From assembly GCF_040289485.1 (NCBI RefSeq), contig NZ_PSLG01000030.1, positions 1 to 27,207 on the forward strand: a stretch of 27,207 nt of DNA, read 5' to 3'. Below are positions 22,509-27,207 of the stretch, piece by piece. The notes under the pieces were generated by a model, which saw only the letters and a program-made list of their open reading frames with translations, was not told the origin of the DNA and searched no databases. Source of the stretch: Thermoflexus sp040289485. GTDB lineage: Bacteria > Chloroflexota > Anaerolineae > Thermoflexales > Thermoflexaceae. The translations under genes and the position numbers were made by a program. The number at the start of each line of letters is the position of its first letter. Position 1 is the stretch's first letter.

Positions 22509-23381
22509 TCACGGGAGGGAGCCCTGCAGAGCCGCCCGGGCCAACGCCCGGAAAAACTCGGGGATCCCTGCACCCGTGAGGCACGAGGTTTCGAAATAAG
22601 GGGTGCCCCATGCACGGGCGAGGGTTTCCGCCTCCAGGCGGGAGACCTCTCGCGGGAGGTCGGCCTTGTTCCCCACCAGAAACAGGGGGATGCCGCCCGC
22701 GTGGTCCCGCAGCTCCCGCCACCAGCCCAGGAGCTGGTAGAAGGAGAGGCGGTTGCTGAGGTCAAAGACCAACGCCCCGGCCGCCGCGCCCCGATAGAAG
22801 AGATCCCGCACGGCGGCGAAGCGCCGCTGCCCGCCCACGTCCCACACCACCAGACGCACGGCGACGTCATCGACCTCCACCGGGCAGACATGGATGTCTA
22901 CCCCGACGGTCATCCGACGGCGGGGGTCGAAGACGCGCTGCAGGTAATACATAGCCAGGGAAGTTTTGCCCACCGCCGCCTCCCCCGCCAGCAGCACCTT
23001 GCGCACCGGGATCTCCCGTTTCGGTTCCGCGGGCCCACCCCGGAGCAGGGCCTCCAGATCCGACCACGGGCAGGAGGCGGGGGGGATCCAATCCCATGGC
23101 CCCTCGGCGGGTTGGCCGACCGCAACGGCCCGCTCGCTCAACCGGATGAGCAACGGGCGCGCCCCTGCCGGGCCCCAGCGGGCCGGCCATCCCTCCGGGA
23201 TCTCCTCGCCCGCGACCAGGATCGCGTCCAGGGGCTCCTCCGCCACGGGCAGGGCGCGGGCCTCGTGGGGCGCCAGGGCCATGATCTCCCAATCCGACGA
23301 CGCCGATTCCAGAAGGCCCGTGTAGCGGGCGAGATCCGCTGGGTCGACGATCAAGAGGATCCGCCGTCGCAAAGCCCCCAT
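22509..23381 (-). CDS. Ras-like small GTPase with N-terminal degenerate receiver-like domain
   Basis: The predicted protein has 290 residues. Residues 126-290 form a Ras/Rab-type G domain: P-loop GEAAVGKTS (133-141), switch I Thr158 in RRMTVGVD, G3 WDVGGQ (180-185) with the catalytic Gln185 kept, G4 NKAD (238-241) and G5 SCLTG (266-270). Residues 1-115 look like a CheY-type alpha/beta fold: ILLIVD at strand 1, and LDAILVAG where a phosphoacceptor Asp would lie, so the site seems lost. The G domain resembles prokaryotic Rab-like GTPases of the MglA/Rup group. ATG 23381 has AGGGG 7 nt upstream. It is the last gene of the module with two Roadblock proteins, the usual partners of such GTPases. 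It begins 10 nt after the small hydrophobic gene ends. Confidence 0.85.
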   Translation of the reverse strand: MGALRRRILLIVDPADLARYTGLLESASSDWEIMALAPHEARALPVAEEPLDAILVAGEEIPEGWPARWGPAGARPLLIRLSERAVAVGQPAEGPWDWIPPASCPWSDLEALLRGGPAEPKREIPVRKVLLAGEAAVGKTSLAMYYLQRVFDPRRRMTVGVDIHVCPVEVDDVAVRLVVWDVGGQRRFAAVRDLFYRGAAAGALVFDLSNRLSFYQLLGWWRELRDHAGGIPLFLVGNKADLPREVSRLEAETLARAWGTPYFETSCLTGAGIPEFFRALARAALQGSLP

Positions 23382-23391
23382 CTCCTCGCCC

Positions 23392-23658
23392 CTAAAACAG
23401 CATGTCCGTGAGGTCCCGCTCGCGGAGGAGGCGCCGACGCCAGGCATGGATCTGGGGCACGATAAAGGGAAGCAGCCGCAGGCCGTAATACGGGGGGATG
23501 ATGGGGATCCCGACCAGATCCCCGAAGGTGATCAGCAGGAAAAGGTGCTCCATGGCCCCTCTCTGGCGCAGGTTCGCCCGCACCATATCGTGCAGGGCCA
23601 TCCCGTAAAGGATCTCCCCAACGACCCTCCCCAGACGGCGGATCCCCTCGAGCCCCAT
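23392..23658 (-). CDS. Small hydrophobic protein of the GTPase module, unknown family
   Basis: The predicted protein has 88 residues. An N-terminal amphipathic basic stretch (GLEGIRRLGRVVGEILYG) leads to a central hydrophobic section, about 37-68, with LFLLITFGDLVGIPIIPPYYG and LRLLPFIVPQ (one or two membrane segments broken by Pro), and a charged tail (WRRRLLRERDLTDMLF). I do not recognise the family. Support for it as a real gene: a GAGGGGAGAGGG site before ATG 23658, third-position GC bias like its neighbours, and a tight fit between the Roadblock-nucleotidyltransferase gene (47 nt) and the GTPase gene (10 nt). It could recruit the GTPase to the membrane; that is inference from composition and place only. 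Confidence 0.7.
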   Translation of the reverse strand: MGLEGIRRLGRVVGEILYGMALHDMVRANLRQRGAMEHLFLLITFGDLVGIPIIPPYYGLRLLPFIVPQIHAWRRRLLRERDLTDMLF

Positions 23659-23705
23659 CGGCCCTCTCCCCTCGCGGCGAGCGAGGAAACGCCCAGCGCC
23701 CCGCG

Positions 23706-24869
23706 CTACCCAATGGCCAGATCCGGGCGGGGCCCCTCCGCCACCCGGATCGGGGTCTGATACCAGCGCACCGCCTCCCCCACGCGGGCCCGCACCTGCC
23801 AGCCGAGGCTTTTGGGGGCAGCCTCGATGGCCTGGCGCAGCCGCCCCAGGCGCTCGCGGACCCGGGATCGCTCCGGATCCTCCCACCCCGCGACCAGCCG
23901 GTCCACGCGCTCCAGGTTCATCGTGACCGTCCGATACCATCCCCAATCCTCCGCGCACAGCCCGGCGATCACCCCCAGGTCCACGGCCTCCGGCTGTTCC
24001 CCCTCCTTCACCTCATGGTCGAGCAGCAGGACCGCCATCTCCACCAGGTCGGCCTCCCGGGCCTCCACCACCTGCAGGCGGGAGAGCAACAACCACGTGG
24101 GCGGCAGGGTCACGTCCTCGCGGGTCAGGACGGCGGCGAACGCCACCCGGTGATACATCTCATACACGTCCAAGAACACATCCACCGGCCAGCCGGCCGG
24201 AGGCTTCCGGAAATGGAGCCGTCGGGTTCCGTAGAAGGCGTTGAACCGAGAGAACGGCTCGTAGCCTTGTCCCTCCAGGAAGGCCGCGATGGCCTTCCCC
24301 TGGGCGGCGGGGGCCGCCAGCACGAGTCCTGGATCGGCGGGCTCCGCCAGATAACGGGAAGCGGAAGGCGCGTGATAGACGACGCCGGCGCTGCCCAGCA
24401 GCCGGAGGGTCAACCCCGCCGCCCGGGCCGCCTCCACCAGACGCCGCCCCTCGTCCACCAGATCCTGCGCCCACGTCGAAAGCCGCGGAGCAGCGGAGCG
24501 GGGCCGGCGGGAGGCCGGCGGGCGCTCCTTCAACGCCGCAGCCAGGGACCGGATCACCGGGTTGAGCCCCAGGTCCAGCAACGGCCGGTTGATGGATGGC
24601 GCGCAACTGACCCCCAGGAACCCCCCAGGGATCCGACGGAGGATCCAACGCCGCTCGGTGAACGCCAGTTCGATCTCCTGGATCCGCCGGCGGGAGCCCT
24701 CCAGGGCCCCAAAGGCCCGGGCGACCATCCGAACCGCCGCAGCCAGACCCTCCGGCGGGAAGCGCTCCGGCATGGTGCTGGCCTGGAGGCTCCCTTCCTC
24801 GTTGAACAGGAACCCCCCCTCCACACCAGGGATGGTATGGACCTCGCGGAGCAGCGCTTCCAAGTCCAT
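23706..24869 (-). CDS. Roadblock/LC7-like domain fused to a nucleotidyltransferase-fold domain
   Basis: The predicted protein has 387 residues. Residues 1-115 resemble a Roadblock/LC7 domain (DLEALLREVHTIPGVEGGFL start, a long helix with AAAVRMVARAF, and strands around ELAFTERRWILRRIPGGFLGV). After a Pro/Arg linker (115-132), residues 136-375 match an uncharacterised nucleotidyltransferase-like family: LLGSAG (158-162), GYEPFSRFNAFYGTRRLHF, VDVFLDVYEMYHR (229-241), LPPTWLLLSRLQVVEAREADLVEMAVLL and EDWGWYRTVTMNLERV. In place of the DxD pair stands Asp179-Pro-Gly181, so the second metal ligand is missing; Asp230 remains. It starts 23 nt after the DUF4388 gene; GGAGGAGGGAAGG precedes ATG 24869. 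The fold calls rest on pattern memory, not a search. Confidence 0.75.
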   Translation of the reverse strand: MDLEALLREVHTIPGVEGGFLFNEEGSLQASTMPERFPPEGLAAAVRMVARAFGALEGSRRRIQEIELAFTERRWILRRIPGGFLGVSCAPSINRPLLDLGLNPVIRSLAAALKERPPASRRPRSAAPRLSTWAQDLVDEGRRLVEAARAAGLTLRLLGSAGVVYHAPSASRYLAEPADPGLVLAAPAAQGKAIAAFLEGQGYEPFSRFNAFYGTRRLHFRKPPAGWPVDVFLDVYEMYHRVAFAAVLTREDVTLPPTWLLLSRLQVVEAREADLVEMAVLLLDHEVKEGEQPEAVDLGVIAGLCAEDWGWYRTVTMNLERVDRLVAGWEDPERSRVRERLGRLRQAIEAAPKSLGWQVRARVGEAVRWYQTPIRVAEGPRPDLAIG

Positions 24870-24892
24870 GCGGACCTTCCCTCCTCCAAGGA

Positions 24893-25549
24893 TCAAGAGA
24901 GGCGGGCCATCGCCTCCGAGCGCACCAGGGCCGGCGAGGCCTGGGGAGAGAGCCACAGCCCGACGATGAAGGGGGGAAGGGAGAGGACCAGAAGACGTCC
25001 CTGGGGCTCACTGACCAGGACGTATTCGAAGGAGCCCATGGGGAGAAGATCGGCGATGGCGTTCGCGGCCGCCGCGAGATACACCGCGATCGCCCCTTCC
25101 ACCTCCCCTTTGCCTTCCGGCATCTCCGCCGCCATGACCACGCCGTCCGGGCCGCAGACCACCACGCCGAGGACCCCCTCGATGGGACGGAGCCGGGCGA
25201 TCAACCCAGCGGGCGTGCGGGGCAAGGGGCCAGGGGCCTCCGACTCTTGGACGGCCCGTTGCATGCCCTCTAAGAGCAACACCTGCCACGGGCGGTGGAG
25301 AGTGCGCTCCGGGCTCGGGACCTCATCCTCGAGGGTGAACCACCCATCGCTCCATTCCAGCAACCGCCACAGCGCAGGCTCCCCCTTTATATCCCCACAG
25401 ACGGCGTGGACGATCTCCCCGTCGGCGAAGTAGATCTCCCCTTCCCAGTCCCCGTGTCGGAGCCGCAAGCGTGCGGAAGCCCGCGATCGGCAACTCGTCT
25501 CGATCAGCGCGGCCAAAGGGATCTCCCGCAAGCTCCCGGTGGTCGCCAT
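24893..25549 (-). CDS. DUF4388 plus Roadblock/LC7 protein, first gene of the GTPase module
   Basis: The predicted protein has 218 residues. Residues 1-100 match the DUF4388/PATAN-like pattern: GSLREIPLAALIE, then GEIYFADGEIVHAV with GEPALWRLLEW and GWFTLEDE. Residues 115-205 form a Roadblock/LC7 domain: LRPIEGVLGVVVCGPDGVVMAAEM, a central helix EGAIAVYLAAAANAIADLL, and FEYVLVSEPQGRLLVLSL. Roadblock proteins such as MglB act as dimeric regulators (GAPs) for Ras-like GTPases, and one is encoded three genes on. DUF4388 proteins are linked to gliding and chemosensory-like signalling in several phyla. ATG 25549 has GAGGGGGTGGGTG just upstream; the frame remains open further, but the conserved pattern starts here. 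The 17-bp dyad at 25621-25671 lies 72 nt upstream. Confidence 0.85.
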   Translation of the reverse strand: MATTGSLREIPLAALIETSCRSRASARLRLRHGDWEGEIYFADGEIVHAVCGDIKGEPALWRLLEWSDGWFTLEDEVPSPERTLHRPWQVLLLEGMQRAVQESEAPGPLPRTPAGLIARLRPIEGVLGVVVCGPDGVVMAAEMPEGKGEVEGAIAVYLAAAANAIADLLPMGSFEYVLVSEPQGRLLVLSLPPFIVGLWLSPQASPALVRSEAMARLS

Positions 25550-25620
25550 CACCCACCCCCTCTGGACGGCCCCTGCGGCCGCGGAGCGCCCCGGCCAGGC
25601 CCACCCATTCGGTGGTCTTT

Positions 25621-25671
25621 CTGATTTTAAAACCGTTTTTGCCAAAAGGGAAGGAACGGTTTGAAAATCAG
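25621..25671. repeat. Long AT-rich inverted repeat upstream of the GTPase module
   Basis: Arms 25621-25637 and 25655-25671 are 17 bases each and pair with one mismatch; the centre is 17 bases. The dyad is far richer in A+T than anything around it. The left arm contains ATTTTA (25624-25629), which on the minus strand is a TAAAAT -10-like box, but no -35 is well placed. It could be an operator, a weak terminator or the end of an element in the adjoining gap. Confidence 0.65.
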
Positions 25672-25747
25672 CCCCTGGATCGAGACTGCCAGCGCCGGGA
25701 CCAAGAGGACCCCAGCCCGCCCAACGCCAAGGCATTCAATAACACAA

Positions 25748-25847
25748 NNNNNNNNNNNNNNNNNNNNNNNNNNNNNNNNNNNNNNNNNNNNNNNNNNNNN
25801 NNNNNNNNNNNNNNNNNNNNNNNNNNNNNNNNNNNNNNNNNNNNNNN
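25748..25847. other. Assembly gap of 100 N
   Basis: Exactly 100 unknown bases, the customary placeholder for a scaffold gap of unspecified length. The true distance between the GTPase module and the WecA-type gene is therefore unknown, and more genes may lie here. Confidence 0.98.
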
Positions 25848-25933
25848 ATGGGATCCAGGCCTATCAGGGGAACTACTTCGACATCCCGGTGGTGACCGAC
25901 TTCGCCCGCCAGCAGGGATGGCTCCCCGCTTGA
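25848..25933 (+). CDS. C-terminal tail of an unidentified rightward gene, broken by the gap
   Basis: The frame read from 25850 gives 27 residues (GIQAYQGNYFDIP then VVTDFARQQGWLPA) and a TGA at 25931-25933. The composition, with Tyr, Phe, Asn and Gln in codons ending mostly in C or G, looks like coding sequence and not antisense noise. The beginning lies in or beyond the N run. The tail is too short for me to name a family. It converges on the WecA-type gene 64 nt further on. Confidence 0.5.
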
Positions 25934-25997
25934 TCCCACGGTGAGGGACCACCATCGCGGCGGCGGGCGAGCGGAGGCCCTCTCCGGCTCGGAACGG

Positions 25998-27068
25998 CTA
26001 GGAACGAGGCGGGAGGGCCTCTTCCGCAGATCGTGGGGAGGCCTCGGGGGGCGCTTGGCGCAGGACCCACAGGAGCAGGGTGGCCAGCAGGACCAGGGCC
26101 AGCGCCTTGTAGAGGGCGGAAGGGATCACCAGGGCGATCCCCCCGGCCGCGGCGGCGAAGGCGTAATACGTCCCCACCACCCGTCGGGGGGACCACCCGG
26201 CGTCCAGGAGGCGGAAGTGGAGATGGTCCCGCCCACCCTGGGTGGGGGACCGGCCCCGGCGCCACCGATAGGCGATGAGCCAGGCAACGTCGGCGATGGG
26301 CAGCGCCATCGCCATGACCACCGTGGCCACCTTGGCCCCCCCCACGATGGCCAGGGCCCCTAGGGTGTAGCCGAGGAAAAGGGCTCCCGAGGACCCCATG
26401 AACAGCCGGGCGGGCGGCCAGTTCCAGGGCAGGAACCCCAGACAAGCCCCTGCCAGGGCCGCCGGCAACAGGGCCACGCTGTGCTGCGGGGGATTCAGCC
26501 GGTAGCCGGCGTGGACAAAGAGAACGGCCGCCACGATGGCCACCACCCCCGCCGCCAGCCCATCCACCCCGTCCAGCCAGTTGACGGTGTTCATCATCCC
26601 CACCAGCCAGAAGAGGGTCAGGCCCCACACCAGGAGGGTGGGAAAGTAGAGGGGACGGCCGGTCAACGGGTTATTGACGTATTCGATGAAGATCAGGAAG
26701 GGGATGGCCGAGCTGGCGATGAGGGCCTGCCCCACCAACTGGAGGCCGGCCGGCAGTTCCCACCGGTCGTCCAGGAGGCCCAGCAGGACGCTGAAGGTGC
26801 CCCCCACCAGCAGGCCGGTCAACCGGATGCCCTCTTTGGGGTCGAAACGGGGGATGGGCAGGACCTGGGCCAGGAGGACGGCCCCGGTGAAGGCCAGCCA
26901 AAGGGCCAGGCCGCCGCTGCGGGGGATCTCTCCCCGATGCCGCCGACGGCCGCCGGGCCGGGCCACCAGACCCCAGCGGCGGCCCAGGCGTTTGGCCACC
27001 TCCGCCCCTCCCGCCGAGAGGGCGAAGGCCACCGCGAACACCCCCAGCGCTGCCACGGGGAAGGCCAT
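25998..27068 (-). CDS. Polyprenyl-phosphate sugar-1-phosphate transferase, WecA/TagO/MraY family
   Basis: The predicted protein has 356 residues with about ten membrane segments. Such enzymes move a sugar-1-phosphate, often GlcNAc-1-P, from a UDP-sugar to undecaprenyl phosphate at the inner membrane face, starting wall or surface polysaccharides. Motifs are GLLDDRW with Asp100-Asp101, NTVNWLDGVDGLA (160-172) with Asp166 and Asp169, and GGRDHLHFRLLD (278-289) in place of the His-rich loop. The usual MGDSGS motif reads MGSSGA (224-229): the catalytic-site Asp is Ser226. AKVATVVMAMALPIADVAW and the HLHFRL loop point to the WecA/TagO side, not MraY. ATG 27068 is preceded by GGAGGGG and starts 11 nt after the upstream partial gene ends. 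Confidence 0.9.
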   Translation of the reverse strand: MAFPVAALGVFAVAFALSAGGAEVAKRLGRRWGLVARPGGRRRHRGEIPRSGGLALWLAFTGAVLLAQVLPIPRFDPKEGIRLTGLLVGGTFSVLLGLLDDRWELPAGLQLVGQALIASSAIPFLIFIEYVNNPLTGRPLYFPTLLVWGLTLFWLVGMMNTVNWLDGVDGLAAGVVAIVAAVLFVHAGYRLNPPQHSVALLPAALAGACLGFLPWNWPPARLFMGSSGALFLGYTLGALAIVGGAKVATVVMAMALPIADVAWLIAYRWRRGRSPTQGGRDHLHFRLLDAGWSPRRVVGTYYAFAAAAGGIALVIPSALYKALALVLLATLLLWVLRQAPPEASPRSAEEALPPRS

Positions 27069-27079
27069 CGCCCCTCCGT

Positions 27080-27207
27080 TCAGGCCACTGCGGCCCGCGT
27101 CACCTTCTCGGCGATCCGGCGCAGTTGCTGGAAAGCCTCCCGGGCCTCCAGCCGCCGGTCCGGCGGGAACCCCACGTGGACCTGGAGGTGATGCGGCTCC
27201 CCCCCCC
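27080..27207 (-). CDS. C-terminal fragment of an unidentified gene upstream of the WecA-type transferase
   Basis: On the minus strand a frame enters at the right edge and ends at TGA 27080-27082. The last 41 or so residues contain PHHLQVHVGFPPDRR and a helix EAFQQLRRIAEKVTRAA. It ends 11 nt before the transferase ATG, so the two genes are probably co-transcribed. The visible part is too short to name. Confidence 0.55.
   Translation of the reverse strand, partial: GGEPHHLQVHVGFPPDRRLEAREAFQQLRRIAEKVTRAAVA

Noticed and set aside
25560..25671. CRISPR repeat or insertion-sequence end for the AT-rich dyad.
   Set aside because: There is one copy only in the window, no spacer pattern and no transposase; it stays an unexplained inverted repeat.

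Overview
The window is a GC-rich stretch of a bacterial chromosome, interrupted by one 100-base run of N (25748-25847), so it comes from a scaffolded draft assembly. Gene content suggests Chloroflexota, probably a thermophilic Anaerolineae/Thermoflexus-like lineage. The pointers are F420 genes, a short IF2, a MurA with Asp in place of the catalytic Cys, a Chloroflexota-like WecA-type transferase, and a Roadblock/small-GTPase cluster. The taxonomic call is an inference from gene content and base composition; no marker tree was possible. No rRNA, tRNA, CRISPR array or recognisable insertion sequence was seen.

Layout from left to right. (1) 1-1664: a SIMPL-domain lipoprotein that runs off the left edge, divergent from an endonuclease IV-like AP endonuclease. 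(2) 1665-5083: a leftward respiratory operon, Rieske protein, fused cytochrome b and dihaem cytochrome c, with a clear promoter at one end and a strong terminator at the other. (3) 5095-9966: a leftward RNA-centred cluster, greA-lysS-Mut7C-membrane protein-truD, behind a promoter and a structured leader of about 225 nt. (4) 9986-14193: the nusA-ylxR-infB operon, with a leader hairpin and an intrinsic terminator inside the operon just before infB. (5) 14223-16921: the only long rightward run, an F420 gene pair (NADPH:F420 reductase, CofE ligase) followed by a CaiB/racemase-like CoA protein. (6) 16933-19631: a leftward SAM hydrolase, murA and PDZ protein group. (7) 19897-22489: leftward serS followed by a DEDD exonuclease with helical repeats. 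(8) 22509-25671: a compact leftward four-gene module with no textbook counterpart that I know of: DUF4388-Roadblock protein, Roadblock-nucleotidyltransferase fusion, 88-residue hydrophobic protein, and a Ras-like GTPase with an N-terminal receiver-like domain. A 17-bp dyad lies just upstream. (9) 25748-27207: the assembly gap, the tail of an unidentified rightward gene, a WecA/TagO-type transferase and the tail of another leftward gene.

Most of the window is housekeeping: translation, transcription elongation, respiration and cell wall. The most unusual part is the Roadblock-GTPase module at 22509-25549. Its parts resemble the MglA/MglB switch (Ras-like GTPase plus Roadblock regulator), but it adds a nucleotidyltransferase fold whose catalytic motif looks decayed and a small hydrophobic protein. 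Second in interest are leader and intra-operon hairpins in the transcription-factor operons (nusA, infB, greA), which look like attenuation devices. Third are three active-site substitutions: MurA Cys to Asp, the WecA-type enzyme Asp to Ser, and cytochrome b PEWY to APWY.
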